Shown: piece after piece, positions 36,825-45,260 of the stretch
How positions within the stretch are numbered: the first letter of the stretch is position 1
Layout of the letters: each line of letters begins with the position of its first letter
From: Hyphomicrobium_A sp964493785
GTDB lineage: Bacteria; Pseudomonadota; Alphaproteobacteria; Rhizobiales; Hyphomicrobiaceae
Direction of reading: 5' to 3'
DNA: 64,000 bases
NCBI GenBank assembly: GCA_964493785.1
Contig: CAZBPM010000010.1
Coordinates: 70,035 to 134,034 of the forward strand
Translations under genes and position numbers: made by a program
The notes under the pieces: model-generated
Told to the model about the DNA's origin: nothing
The model's database searches: none
The model's input: only the letters and a program-made list of their open reading frames with translations

Positions 36825-37736
36825 ATGGATCGCTTCCGCGCCATGAAGGCTTTCATCGCGGTTGCCGATGCCGGCAGCCTGTCGGCGGCGGCACGTCGTA
36901 TGGGCGCGCCCCTGGCAAACATCAGCCGGCTGCTCTCAGCGCTGGAAGAGGAACTGGGCTTCGTACTCATCGAGCGCACCACCCGCCGCATGGCGCTGAC
37001 AGCGGCGGGACGCGACTATCTGGACGCCTGCAGGCGGGTCATTGAAACGCTTGAGGCATCGGAGAGCCGCATCGCGGGGCAGTCAGAGGAACTGGCTGGC
37101 GCAATCTCGATCACCGGCCCGGTCAGCTTCGGCCGCTTGCAAGTCGTACCCATCGTCGCGGAATTTCTTTCCGCCCACCGGCGCATCGACGTGCGCCTGT
37201 TGCTGACCGATCGAAACATCGACCTCGTCGAGGAAGATATCGACGTCGCGGTGCGCATCGGCGAACTGCGGGATTCGGGTCTCCTGGCGACGCGCGTCGG
37301 ATCATTGCGTCTCGTGACCTGCGCGTCCCCGCAGTTCCTGAAAGGCCGAGCGCCCCTGTCATCGCCATCCGACCTGACAGATCAGCCCTGCATCACGTTC
37401 ACCGGAATCATGCACGGCGGCTCTCGCTGGGTGTTCAAGAGCAAACGCCACGGTCGCAAGTCTGTACGGGTTCATCCTCGTCTCAACGTCAACACCGCCG
37501 AAGCCGCCATCGACGCAGCCGTTGCCGGCGTAGGCATCGTGCGGGTGCTATCGTACCAGGCGGAGGCCGCGATCGAAGCCGGACGCCTCGTGCCGCTTCT
37601 GCGCCACTTCGAGGACACGCCCATCCCGATCCATCTGGTTTACCGGGCCACCCGTTCGGACACCCCGCGCGTAAGACGATTTGTCGAGCTTGCGGCCGAG
37701 CGCCTCCGCCAGCGCCACCAGTCGCGCGCGAGGTGA
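36825..37736 (+). CDS. LysR-family transcription regulator
   Basis: This is a 303-residue LTTR. Residues 1-60 hold the winged helix (FRAMKAFIAVADAGSLSAAARRMGAPLANISRLLSALEEELG), and from about 90 onward the periplasmic-binding-protein-like effector domain (ISITGPVSFGRLQVVPIVAEFL, the LysR_substrate signature). The ATG at 36825 follows GGAAGA; upstream codons cross the divergent promoter. It likely controls the adjacent GST/flavoprotein pair. It belongs to the DhcR/CrgA-like group often near GST and quinone genes. Confidence 0.9.
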   Translation: MDRFRAMKAFIAVADAGSLSAAARRMGAPLANISRLLSALEEELGFVLIERTTRRMALTAAGRDYLDACRRVIETLEASESRIAGQSEELAGAISITGPVSFGRLQVVPIVAEFLSAHRRIDVRLLLTDRNIDLVEEDIDVAVRIGELRDSGLLATRVGSLRLVTCASPQFLKGRAPLSSPSDLTDQPCITFTGIMHGGSRWVFKSKRHGRKSVRVHPRLNVNTAEAAIDAAVAGVGIVRVLSYQAEAAIEAGRLVPLLRHFEDTPIPIHLVYRATRSDTPRVRRFVELAAERLRQRHQSRAR

Positions 37737-37941
37737 TGCCGCCAGACTGAAACGCCTCGCTCCATTCCTGGTCAGGTGCCCGCGCGGGCAAAGCGCTTTT
37801 GCTCCAGCTCGGGACAAAAAGGTGGGCAAGAATTTTGCCGCGCGCTGAATTAAACAACCGCTTCGATACTGCGCCATCGCGCCGAGAAATGTGGCTATCT
37901 CCCTGTGTGTTGCTTTGAGCGATTGTAGGGAGTGCAAGAGA

Positions 37942-38628
37942 GTGCAATTCGGGGCACCCGTGGGAACGGAAATATTCGAAGCGGTTCGTTTTCTTGGCAT
38001 TGATCTGAAGATTTGCGGATCTGTCCTCCGCCCGCGCGAAGAGACGGAGCTTCTGGGCTCCGCCGCGCAGAAGCTTCTGGATGACATGGGCGACGCGCCA
38101 CGCTGCATCGATATGTTTTGCGGCGCCGGAAACCTGGCAATCGCATTGGCCATGCGTGCGCCGGGGGCAAGCGTATGGGCGAGCGACCTTTCCAGCGATG
38201 CGGTCGCAACGGCTCGGCTCAACGCCTCCTGCCTGGATCTTTCCGAGCGCGTCGATGTCGTGCAGGGCGATCTGTTCGCGCCGCTCGAGGACAAACAGCT
38301 CGAAGGCTCGATAGATCTCGTCGTCGCCAATCCGCCGTACATTTCTACCGGACGACTGCTGCACGGCGACCGCGTCCATCTCCTCGATCGCGAGCCCCGC
38401 GAGGCGTTCGACGGCGGCCCCTACGGCATTGCCCTGCACATGCGCCTGATCAACGAAGCGCCACGCTTCTTGAAGCCCGGCGGCTGGCTCGGATTTGAGT
38501 TCGGCGTAGGGCAGGAGCGCCAGGTCGAAATGCTGCTGAGGCGCGGCCGCGCGTTCTCTGAGCCGGTCTGGCTCAGCGACGAGCAAGGCAACAAGCGCGC
38601 CGCGCTTGCCCGCAAGCACGCGGACTGA
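37942..38628 (+). CDS. PrmC/HemK-like N5-glutamine methyltransferase homologue
   Basis: This is a 228-residue SAM methyltransferase. It has MFCGAGNLAIAL (SAM loop) and the catalytic VVANPPYIS of the PrmC family, with RPREETELL resembling the PrmC substrate-side RPETE motif. The canonical N-terminal PrmC helical domain is missing, so it may modify another protein than release factor. GTG 37942 with AGGGAG 9 bases upstream is preferred over a GTG 17 codons earlier, whose peptide looks unlike coding sequence. It converges with ppk2. Confidence 0.72.
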   Translation: MQFGAPVGTEIFEAVRFLGIDLKICGSVLRPREETELLGSAAQKLLDDMGDAPRCIDMFCGAGNLAIALAMRAPGASVWASDLSSDAVATARLNASCLDLSERVDVVQGDLFAPLEDKQLEGSIDLVVANPPYISTGRLLHGDRVHLLDREPREAFDGGPYGIALHMRLINEAPRFLKPGGWLGFEFGVGQERQVEMLLRRGRAFSEPVWLSDEQGNKRAALARKHAD

Positions 38629-38666
38629 CGTGCGCAGCGGCGTGTCACATTAAAGACGGCTTGTGA

Positions 38667-38694
38667 GCATGCGGCGCCTGAGCGCGCCGCATGC
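38667..38694. terminator. Hairpin between convergent genes
   Basis: An 11-bp perfect stem (GCATGCGGCGC at 38667-38677 with its complement at 38684-38694, loop CTGAGC) lies between the PrmC-like (plus) and PPK2 (minus) stops. No T-run on either side, so it may mark 3' ends without being a classical terminator. Confidence 0.5.
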
Positions 38695-38709
38695 GTATCC
38701 TGTTCCGCG

Positions 38710-39630
38710 TCAGTAGATGGCCGGGACGTACATCTCCTGCGGCACCGGATGGCGCTGATAGTCCGGATGGTAGGTCCGCTCCGGCAGCAACACCCCCGGC
38801 CGCGTCACTTCCTCATAGGGGATCTGGCTCAGCAGATGGTGGATGCAGTTGAGCCGCGCGCGCTTCTTGTCGACGGCCTCGACCACCCACCAAGGAGCCT
38901 CCGGAATGTGCGTACGCTGCAGCATCGCCTCCTTCGCGCGCGTGTATGCCTCCCAGCGGACGCGCGATTGCAGGTCCATCGGCGACAGCTTCCACTGCTT
39001 CAGCGGATCGTGGATGCGCATTGAGAAGCGGAAATGCTGCTCCTCGTCGGTGATCGAGAACCAGTATTTGATAAGGATGGTCCCCGAGCGCACCAGCATG
39101 CGCTCGAACTCCGGCACCGTGCGCAGGAACTCCTCGCACTCGTCCTCGGTGCAGAAGCCCATGACGCGCTCAACACCGGCGCGATTGTACCAGGAGCGAT
39201 CGAACAGCACGATCTCGCCGGCCGCGGGCAGGTGGCTCACGTAGCGCTGGAAGTACCACTGCGTGCGCTCGCGCTCGTTCGGCGCGGGCAGCGCGGCGAC
39301 GCGGCAGACGCGGGGGTTGAGCCGTTGAGTGATGCGCTTGATGACGCCGCCCTTACCGGCCGCGTCTCGCCCCTCGAACAGCACGACAACCTTGAGCTTC
39401 TGCGCCACCACCCAGTCCTGCAGCTTGATCAGCTCCGTCTGTAGCCGGAACAGCTCCTTGAAATAGAGCTTCCGGTCCACGCCCTCCAGCTCCGGATGCT
39501 CCGACATCCCGTCGAGCACTTTCTCCAGCCGCTCGTCGTCCAGCTCCATCTCCAGCTCTTCATCGAAGCTGTCCAGCATGTCCGCGCGAACGCGAAGGTG
39601 CAGATCTTTTGCGCGTGGATCGTTGCTCAC
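38710..39630 (-). CDS. ppk2: Polyphosphate kinase 2
   Basis: PPK2 uses polyphosphate to phosphorylate nucleoside diphosphates (or the reverse). The 306-residue single-domain form fits class I PPK2. Motifs are Walker A FEGRDAAGKGG, TQRLNPR, a Walker B-like EIVLFDRSWYNRAGVE, the lid region EFLRTVPEFER, and KYWFSITDEEQ with RFSMRIHDPLKQWKLSPMD. The gene starts 35 bases after the CorA-like gene on the same strand, so the two are co-transcribed. Confidence 0.95.
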   Translation of the reverse strand: MSNDPRAKDLHLRVRADMLDSFDEELEMELDDERLEKVLDGMSEHPELEGVDRKLYFKELFRLQTELIKLQDWVVAQKLKVVVLFEGRDAAGKGGVIKRITQRLNPRVCRVAALPAPNERERTQWYFQRYVSHLPAAGEIVLFDRSWYNRAGVERVMGFCTEDECEEFLRTVPEFERMLVRSGTILIKYWFSITDEEQHFRFSMRIHDPLKQWKLSPMDLQSRVRWEAYTRAKEAMLQRTHIPEAPWWVVEAVDKKRARLNCIHHLLSQIPYEEVTRPGVLLPERTYHPDYQRHPVPQEMYVPAIY

Positions 39631-39664
39631 TCTTGTCTCCTAAGTGCGACTGTTACGTGCCATT

Positions 39665-41308
39665 TCAGGAACGCTCGCCGGACAGGCGATCCAGCAGTGC
39701 CGTGAGGGGGCGCGAGCAGGCGACGACGCCCACCGTAAGCACCGTGACGACCGCGCCGACGATGCCGAAGTATGCAAGCTTCACCCCGAGCGAGGCGCCC
39801 GTCTCGTCGATGAGGTTCATCCCCAGGAAGCCCGTCGCGATCGTGCCGACGAGACCGGCGATCGTGACCGCGGTCAGTCTATGGATGGTGCCGCTCTGGC
39901 GCCTCAGCACGTCACTGTCGAGATACTGGACCATGTCGAAGATCTCGCCCCTCAGCTCCTTGTAGAGTTCGTCGTTGCCCAGGTGCGTCCGCTGCATCCG
40001 GTAAAGGTCACGTGTCTGCGCCTGGTCGGAAATCTCCGTGAACCAGTAGCGCTGGGTAAAACGCATGAACGCCTCCTGCAGGCGGAATGTTTCCCGTCGG
40101 AAGCCCACGTTCGACTGTGCGCTGTGCACCTCGAGCTGCTTGATCGCCGCGACCAGGCGGTCTGACAGCATCAGCAGCGCTGCCTTATGGAAGTGGCTGA
40201 TGAGGAAAAGCAGGAAGTATTGATGGCGGAATTGCCCCAGCAGCCCGCGCTCGTTGTCGTCCAGGCGCGAGGAGTTGCCGTCGGCAATCACGGTAAACGC
40301 GTGTCCCGAAAGCAGGAAGCGCGCGCTGAGGCCGGTCGCCTCCACGCCCTCGTGATAATAGCGGTCATAGCAGTGGCGGCCCTCGAAATCCTTGAGGAAG
40401 CGTTCGGCGAACGGTGAATCGCCGGTCGCGCTTGGGCCGGTCGCGAACGCAAGCCGGATGTATTCGGAGCGCTGCACCTCCCACATCCTGTCCAGCGTCA
40501 AGTACGTCATCACCGGCATCCGGTAGTATTCGATCTGCCGGAACGAGAGTGGGCTTTTGCTGCGCGAGTTCTCCGGCACGAGAGGCTTGAGCAGGAATTC
40601 CCAATGCGCAGCAAAGCAAGGTGTGCGCTGATGGCCGACAAATGAAAGGTAGCGCTCGCGCCGCTCGTAATCGGACGTCGCCAGCACCTTCCCATCCTTG
40701 TCGAGCCACTCGACCTTTACCGGGCAGTGCAGCGCCTCGCCTGTCTCGGTCCAGCCGGGTGGATAGGCTCGGCCGAAGCGGTACATGATCTCGTTGACGA
40801 CGCTCAGCGGCACGTCGGACGCGTAGAATTCAAAGGCAAGAATGACCGCGTCCACGTCGTGGAAAAAATGCAGATCGATGTGTGCCACCTGGCACGTGAC
40901 TGGCGCGGCGCCTTCCGCCAGCACGAGACGCACCGCGGCAACGTCTGTTCGTCGGTAGACGCGCAATGGCGCATCGCCCTTACCCAGGCGGCGCAGCGAG
41001 CCGGGAGCATCGCCGTAAAGGAAGCGCTGCACGTGCGGCAGGAACGCGACGAACTCTCGGTAGTGCCGTTCCTGGAACGCGTCGCCCTCGACGCCGAACT
41101 CGTCGTCGACCAGCTCCCAGTTTCCGCCGCCCAGTCGCTCGAACAGCACATCCGGGCTCTCGCGCCCTCGGCCGCCCGCGTTAGCGATAAGCTCGATTGG
41201 CCACAGCACGATCTGGCGAAAATGTTTCGCGGTAAGCAAACCGGGATGCGAGGCCAGTGTCTCCTGCGCGCGCAATGTCGAGGCCGCCACGCTTTCGTCG
41301 TTGGCCAT
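39665..41308 (-). CDS. CorA-like membrane protein
   Basis: This is a 547-residue protein with a large soluble N-terminal part and two C-terminal membrane helices (about 478-500 and 510-530). The first helix ends in FLGMNLI, placing Gly-Met-Asn where CorA Mg2+ channels have their selectivity filter. The soluble part (FFHDVDAVILAFEFYASDV, SDYERRERYLSFVGHQR) is not the usual CorA funnel. It may therefore conduct or sense a divalent cation; the link to the following ppk2 gene is notable because polyphosphate binds Mg2+. Confidence 0.72.
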   Translation of the reverse strand: MANDESVAASTLRAQETLASHPGLLTAKHFRQIVLWPIELIANAGGRGRESPDVLFERLGGGNWELVDDEFGVEGDAFQERHYREFVAFLPHVQRFLYGDAPGSLRRLGKGDAPLRVYRRTDVAAVRLVLAEGAAPVTCQVAHIDLHFFHDVDAVILAFEFYASDVPLSVVNEIMYRFGRAYPPGWTETGEALHCPVKVEWLDKDGKVLATSDYERRERYLSFVGHQRTPCFAAHWEFLLKPLVPENSRSKSPLSFRQIEYYRMPVMTYLTLDRMWEVQRSEYIRLAFATGPSATGDSPFAERFLKDFEGRHCYDRYYHEGVEATGLSARFLLSGHAFTVIADGNSSRLDDNERGLLGQFRHQYFLLFLISHFHKAALLMLSDRLVAAIKQLEVHSAQSNVGFRRETFRLQEAFMRFTQRYWFTEISDQAQTRDLYRMQRTHLGNDELYKELRGEIFDMVQYLDSDVLRRQSGTIHRLTAVTIAGLVGTIATGFLGMNLIDETGASLGVKLAYFGIVGAVVTVLTVGVVACSRPLTALLDRLSGERS

Positions 41309-41848
41309 ACTTTCCGTTCCGTTGAAGGGCTGCCGATGCCCTGTCGCCGATAGGGGCGCCCAGATGGAGTTGCCTACCGGGCTTATGCGACGCGGCCTAT
41401 CGCGCGCGGAGTCTATTGATTGTCGGTGACACTTTTCCGACGACGCAACCCCCGGCGCTGGTTATGTTTGTCATCGCCAATGAGGTGCAGGGTTTTATCT
41501 CCATGAGCACCAAAGCCTCGGAAATGCCATTCGTTCCCTGGCCGTCGCCGGTCCGCTCACCTGAACCACGGCCGACGCGGCACCGCCGGCCGCATTGCCC
41601 ATTCGCTCTCGCCCGGCGCGCCGGTCGATCCTTTTACGAGCGGCCACCCGCGGCACCGGCTCCCGCTGGGACCGGCAGCCGACCCGGTCACAACGCCGCA
41701 TGATGTGCGTCAGGCAGACGGCGGGTTGCTATGCCCCGCTAGATGCAAGCTCGGCACGCAGTCCCACAACTTGCTGCCGAACTTGAAAGAATCTTGACAT
41801 GAAGCGCCGACGCCGGTCCCTCTGTTGCTGACATCAAGAAGGCCGGGC
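41309..41848. other. Intergenic region between CorA-like and LivJ-like genes
   Basis: These 540 bases lie between divergent genes. No open frame shows a ribosome site or recognisable domain. CTTGACATGAAG at 41793-41804 could be a -35 element for the plus-strand gene, but no clear -10 follows. Confidence 0.35.
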
Positions 41849-43147
41849 ATGGCTCAACGCACCAAAAGCTCACTAGCATCAGCACTCTCCGTCGCGATGG
41901 CCGACTACGGCCTCGAATCGCGCACCATATTGAAGGTCGGATTTCTGGCGCCCCTGACGGGCAAGCTGAAATCCTGGGCCGAGCCGGGCTTCAACGGCTC
42001 GCTGATCTGGCGAGATCGCGTCAACGCGGCCGGCGGCATCAAGGTCGGCATGCGCCGCTTCATGGTCGATCTGGTGCCCTACGACACGAATTTCGACCCC
42101 GAGCGAGCGCTCGCGGGCGCCAAGAAGCTGATCAATGAGGATGGCGTGAAGTTCATCCTCATGCTGGGCGGCAACGATTTCACCGACGAGGTGCGCGACC
42201 TGGTCAACCGGCACCGCATGCCGGTGGCGACCCTCCTGCCGAGCGATCTGACGCCGGACGCCCCGACGCTCGTCGCCCCGAGCGAGGTGCATCCGATCTA
42301 CAACGTGACCGGGGTCGACTGGCTGGCGCGGCAGGATCCGTCGATCAAGACGGTCGCCATGTGCGCGCAGGACGACCTGCACGGTCTGCCGTCGCTCGCG
42401 ACCTACCGCGCGGCCTTCGAGGTCGCGGGCTGGGATCTGGTCGAGGAGCACCTGTTCCCGATCGAGACGACGGACTTCAGCGCCATCGTCGAGAAGCTGA
42501 TGGCCAAGAATCCCGACGTGCTGTGCTGGGACACGGTCTACGAGCCGTTCCTGCACGCACTGACCAAGGAGGCCTATCGGCGGGGCTTCAAGGGGCGGAT
42601 GATTTCGTGCACCGCCGACAACTACGAGGACCTCGTCGCCCAGACCAGCGTCGAGTTCATGGAAGGCTTCGTTTTCCAGTTCCCCGACTTCGACGATCCG
42701 CGCCTCAACGACTCCCAGATCAACTTCGAGAATCCCAACGAGTTCTACGCCGAGTTCACCGCGCGCTATCCCGGCACGTGGTCCGCCGTGTCGTGGGAAT
42801 ACGTCTCGACGCTGGAGCTCTGGAAGAACGCGGTGCAGCGCGCCCGCACCTTCGAGCCGTTTCCTGTCCTTTCGATGATGAAGTTCGGCGGCGTCGGCCA
42901 TCACGCCTTCGGCGAGGCCGTGTGGTGGGGGCGCGAGTTGTTCGGCATCGACAATGCGCTCGTCGGCGACTGGCCGGTGGTCGTGATCGAGAACGGCCGG
43001 GCGCGCATCAAGGAGTTCTCGTCCATCGTGCGCTGGTGGACCCAGAACAAGCACGTGCTGATCAAGCACATGCGCAAGATGAATCTGATGTGGGACCAGC
43101 GCCAGGAAGCCGCGGCTGTCGCCACCCTGGCCCACGAGCGCACCTAA
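41849..43147 (+). CDS. LivJ/AmiC-like ligand-binding protein without visible signal peptide
   Basis: This is a 432-residue type I periplasmic-binding-fold protein of the branched-chain amino acid/amide-urea binding group (KVGFLAPLTGKLKSWAEPGFNGSLIWRDRVNAAGGI, ALAGAKKLINEDGVKFILMLGG, MCAQDDLHGLPSLATYRAAFE). ATG 41849 has AGAAGG 6 bases upstream. The N-terminus (MAQRTKSSLASALSVAMADYG) lacks a hydrophobic signal core and the fold starts by residue 30, so the protein may stay in the cytosol like AmiC. No permease or ATPase lies with it. It precedes the GntR regulator (convergent), so a role in sensing amines or amides is an inference. Confidence 0.78.
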   Translation: MAQRTKSSLASALSVAMADYGLESRTILKVGFLAPLTGKLKSWAEPGFNGSLIWRDRVNAAGGIKVGMRRFMVDLVPYDTNFDPERALAGAKKLINEDGVKFILMLGGNDFTDEVRDLVNRHRMPVATLLPSDLTPDAPTLVAPSEVHPIYNVTGVDWLARQDPSIKTVAMCAQDDLHGLPSLATYRAAFEVAGWDLVEEHLFPIETTDFSAIVEKLMAKNPDVLCWDTVYEPFLHALTKEAYRRGFKGRMISCTADNYEDLVAQTSVEFMEGFVFQFPDFDDPRLNDSQINFENPNEFYAEFTARYPGTWSAVSWEYVSTLELWKNAVQRARTFEPFPVLSMMKFGGVGHHAFGEAVWWGRELFGIDNALVGDWPVVVIENGRARIKEFSSIVRWWTQNKHVLIKHMRKMNLMWDQRQEAAAVATLAHERT

Positions 43148-43232
43148 GCTCCGATCGTCCGAGCGTCTACCAGTGAGGGCGTGAATCGGCAGCGCCAGAA
43201 AGCTCCGATCGCCCGAGCGTCTACCAGCGAGG
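43146..43232. repeat. Pair of 33-bp direct repeats
   Basis: Copies at 43146-43178 and 43200-43232 share 31 of 33 bases (AAGCTCCGATCG, then CCGAGCGTCTACCAG and GAGG, with two C/T differences), separated by 21 bases. The first copy overlaps the stop codon of the LivJ-like gene. They lie between the 3' ends of convergent genes, so they are unlikely to be promoter operators; a duplicated regulatory or recombination sequence is possible. Confidence 0.7.
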
Positions 43233-43340
43233 TCACGCTGCCGAAGGCAGCAAGGCGCCAAGGGCGCCCGGCGCGAGCGCCGGTTATCCACTCGCGCGAC
43301 AATCGCCGCAAACAACGCCTCTCTCCACTCGTGTCACCAC

Positions 43341-44123
43341 TCAAGGAGACGCGTAGATCATGTCCTCGTGCGTGCCGGAAATGTAAAGGCGAATGCACTC
43401 GACCGCGGTGTCGACGTCGCGCCGCTCCAGCGCCGCATAGAGCGAGCGCAACGCGCGCTGCCCCTCGCGAATGCGCGACGGCGTCAGCGTGCGCTTCTTG
43501 TTGGTGCACCACTGCGGCTGGCGGCGCACCTCGTGCAATATCCGGTACATCGCGACGAGCAGCGAATTATGCGTGCCCTCGCAGATCGTCATCATGAACT
43601 GCTTCTCGACCTCCGCGAACTCCGCCGCATCCGTGACGATAGCTTCGATCTGCGCCAACAGTTGGCCGAGCTTAGTCAGATCGCGCACCGACATGTAGAT
43701 CGTGGCGAGCCGCACGATCTCCGGCTCGAGGATGGACTCGGCGATGTTCATCTCGAACGGCGATACCGTCTCCGCGATCGAACGGATGCTGAGCGAGCCT
43801 GTTTCATCCGCAGCCGGCCGTCTCGAAAGGTCGGCGCGATAAGCGACGAACGTCCCGCTTCCGGCCCTGCGCGCGACGATGCCGTAGGTTTCGAGAAAAT
43901 CGAGGGCCTGTCGGATGGTCGCCCGGGATTCACCGAATGCCTGCGCCAGATCGCGCTCCGCCGGCATGCGCGTGCCGAACGGATACTCGCCCGCCGCGAT
44001 GCGGCTGAAGATGCTCGTGGCGATGTCCTTGACGGCGAGCTTGACCATCGGCTGGGCGGAGAGGTCTCTGTCCCAGGGCGGCGTGTCCACCAGGCTCTCG
44101 TCGCCGTAGTCCGTTATCATCAT
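43341..44123 (-). CDS. GntR-family regulator, FadR subfamily
   Basis: This is a 260-residue repressor or activator. Residues 25-95 form the GntR winged helix (IATSIFSRIAAGEYPFGTRMPAERDLAQAFGESRATIRQALDFLETYGIV, RAGSGTFV). The FCD all-helical ligand domain follows (about 120-250; EILEP-like SILEPEIVRLATIY, metal-type histidines in TICEGTHNSLLVAM and HEDMIY). Its ATG overlaps the stop of the upstream gene (ATGA), so both are co-transcribed. It is a candidate regulator of the amine-oxidation genes. Confidence 0.9.
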   Translation of the reverse strand: MMITDYGDESLVDTPPWDRDLSAQPMVKLAVKDIATSIFSRIAAGEYPFGTRMPAERDLAQAFGESRATIRQALDFLETYGIVARRAGSGTFVAYRADLSRRPAADETGSLSIRSIAETVSPFEMNIAESILEPEIVRLATIYMSVRDLTKLGQLLAQIEAIVTDAAEFAEVEKQFMMTICEGTHNSLLVAMYRILHEVRRQPQWCTNKKRTLTPSRIREGQRALRSLYAALERRDVDTAVECIRLYISGTHEDMIYASP

Positions 44124-44923
44124 GGCTGAGCCCCCTCTGCAGTGCTGCCCGCCGCGAGCAGGCTCGGATGCAGCAACGCGGTCATGTGCGCGGCGCGATC
44201 GATATCCGCGGCGTCATCTCCACGGACATAGGTCACCGCGAACCGCTGCAACAGGAAGTCGGCCTTGTTTCGGTATGCAGCCCTGACGGAATCCGAAAAC
44301 GTCACGCTGTGGTCGCCCAGCAGTTCGACATCGGGACATCCCGGTCCGAAGGCCACGGCAATCGTCTGGGTCAAGTCCACGTCCTCCTCGGCCCTGTTGG
44401 CACGTCCCTCGGTCACCGCACCTGCAGCGCCTGCGTTCCACCTAGCGATCGCCTGGCCGGCTCCGCACAGATCGATGTAGCGACGCCGCCTCAGCTCGGC
44501 CAATGCCTCCGGATGCTCCATGGCAAGGCGCAGATGAAACGCGGAGCTGCGCGCCCCGATCGACACGTCGAGGCTCGGCACCCGCGCGCGGACGTCTTCC
44601 CAGCATTGCTCGGCCATCGCCAGATGATGGACCGCTTCGCGAGGTCTCGAGCCGATCAGATGTGCGATTCCCACATTGTTGTGTGCGGCGGCACGCACCG
44701 GGCCGTCCTGCACGCCGTGAGCGGCTGCTTCGAGCCACATGTGCGCCGCAGCATTTCGCGCGCCATCGGCCAGGGCGATGAAGCCATCGATGGTCGCTTT
44801 CATCCAGAAATTACTAGCCAAATTTTTCAGCTCCCGGGCCTTCGCACCTGCGGCATTGAAGACGGATTTCGCGCCTTTGAGCCACTTGACATCATCGTAA
44901 ATTACAGCCCACTTGCTAGGCAT
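44120..44923 (-). CDS. Helical protein of unknown function, co-transcribed with GntR regulator
   Basis: This 267-residue protein is alanine-rich and predicted largely helical, with TPR-like segments (AAHMWLEAAAHG, HNNVGIAHLIGSRPREAVHHLAMAEQCWEDV). No signal peptide or membrane helix. ATG 44923 is preferred to an ATG six codons upstream because the latter lies inside 10-base repeats of the promoter. The stop overlaps the GntR start by 4 bases, indicating translational coupling and a shared function, perhaps ligand sensing. Family not recognised. Confidence 0.6.
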   Translation of the reverse strand: MPSKWAVIYDDVKWLKGAKSVFNAAGAKARELKNLASNFWMKATIDGFIALADGARNAAAHMWLEAAAHGVQDGPVRAAAHNNVGIAHLIGSRPREAVHHLAMAEQCWEDVRARVPSLDVSIGARSSAFHLRLAMEHPEALAELRRRRYIDLCGAGQAIARWNAGAAGAVTEGRANRAEEDVDLTQTIAVAFGPGCPDVELLGDHSVTFSDSVRAAYRNKADFLLQRFAVTYVRGDDAADIDRAAHMTALLHPSLLAAGSTAEGAQP

Positions 44924-44950
44924 TACACCAAAACAAACCAAAAGAAACCA
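44921..44950 (-). promoter_or_regulatory. Three helically phased decamers ending in ACCA
   Basis: On the plus strand three consecutive 10-mers end in ACCA: CATTACACCA, AAACAAACCA and AAAGAAACCA (44921-44950). On the minus strand this is TTGGT repeated exactly every 10 bases directly in front of the unknown-protein ATG (44923), next to an AT-rich block (AATATATAAT). Spacing equal to a DNA turn suggests a protein-binding array. Confidence 0.55.
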
Positions 44951-45260
44951 AATATATAATTGCGATTAGGATTCAGCGAGATAACCGATAACCGGACGCA
45001 ATTAGCTGCCTAAATCGCGCGCAGCCGGTGCTCGAATTACTTTCCTTCTGGGCAACATTTTCTCTTGCCCGCAATTTTCGTTGATCTACACTCAACCGGT
45101 CAAGCGCTTTATGGTTCAAAGTGGTTGAAGTTGGAAAAAACTGGTTCGAGGTCCGCCGCAGTCCCTGAATGTCGCCCGCGATGGCCTCAACCAATCCAGC
45201 GGCAATTCCGGACGCCAAGCGGACGCTCAAGCAGAAACTGGCAGAATGGGAGTGACGCCG
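44924..45260. other. Divergent control region before permease and methylamine genes
   Basis: About 335 bases separate the unknown-protein/GntR transcript (minus) from the permease (plus). It holds the phased ACCA decamers (44921-44950) and three TGGTT elements (45112-45151). No gene is seen. Confidence 0.5.
45112..45151 (+). promoter_or_regulatory. TGGTT direct repeats upstream of permease
   Basis: Three near-identical elements lie at 45112 (TGGTTCAAAG), 45122 (TGGTTGAAG) and 45142 (TGGTTCGAGG), spaced 10 and 20 bases. FadR-type operators contain TGGT...ACCA halves, so these may be GntR sites shared with the ACCA decamers on the other side of the region. Confidence 0.5.

Noticed and set aside
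41416..41703. Plus-strand frame of 95 codons before the LivJ-like gene
   Set aside because: Pro/Arg-rich, no Shine-Dalgarno sequence and no recognisable domain.
41879..43315. Minus-strand open frame opposite the LivJ-like gene
   Set aside because: No motif and a composition typical of antisense frames in high-GC DNA; the plus frame has a clear binding-protein fold.
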